A stretch of 6,533 nt of DNA from contig JAFUGB010000235.1 of assembly GCA_017469605.1 (NCBI GenBank), positions 1 to 6,533 of the forward strand, read 5' to 3'. Made by a program: the position numbers and the translations under genes. This DNA comes from Clostridia bacterium. Its GTDB lineage: Bacteria; Bacillota; Clostridia; Christensenellales; Aristaeellaceae. The notes under the pieces are model-generated. The model was given only the letters and a program-made list of their open reading frames with translations. It did not search any database and had not been told where the DNA came from. Of this stretch, positions 6,512 to 6,533 are shown in pieces; within the stretch, counting starts at the first letter, position 1, and each line of letters starts with the position of its first letter.

Positions 6512-6533
6512 GATCCCAAATTAAAACTGTACA

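Overview
The window most likely comes from an anaerobic, moderately GC-rich Gram-positive of the class Clostridia. The gut lineages around Christensenellales or Oscillospirales are my best guess. This is inferred from strong purine-rich Shine-Dalgarno sites (AAGGAAGG, GGAGGAAG), housekeeping-type promoters in AT-rich gaps, GC-rich coding sequence, the protein families present, and many cysteines in an exported protein. It cannot be fixed to a genus from the sequence alone.

Left part, minus strand (1-1056): a two-gene unit reads leftward out of the window. A 251-residue tetratricopeptide-repeat (TPR) protein comes first, and its 3' end overlaps by 14 bases the start of a DUF4037 protein that is cut by the window edge. 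The DUF4037 fragment carries a nucleotidyltransferase-like G-S-x11-D-h-D motif. A clear promoter (TTGCAA, 17-base spacer, TATACT with an extended -10) lies so close to the TPR gene that the predicted leader is only about 12 bases.

Middle (1057-1291): a 235-base divergent intergenic region. It holds the leftward promoter, a 10-base perfect palindrome, a rightward TATAAT box and a small dyad near the expected rightward transcription start.

Right part, plus strand (1292-6424): a five-gene run with gaps of 20, 1, 10 and 47 bases. The order is an RDD-family membrane protein, a MalK/UgpC-type ABC ATPase, two MalF/MalG-like permeases and an extracellular family 1 solute-binding protein. It closes with a strong UUCG-loop intrinsic terminator at 6445-6471. 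The last four genes form a complete CUT1-type carbohydrate (or carbohydrate-like) importer: the binding protein captures the solute outside, the two permeases form the channel, and the ATPase (probably a homodimer) powers uptake. No regulator, glycosidase or kinase is present, so the substrate cannot be assigned. The last 62 bases hold a dyad and a candidate promoter for a gene beyond the window.

Most of the window is an ordinary sugar-type ABC operon. The less ordinary points are the RDD protein at its head, a binding protein with a signal peptide but no lipobox, and the TPR/DUF4037 pair.
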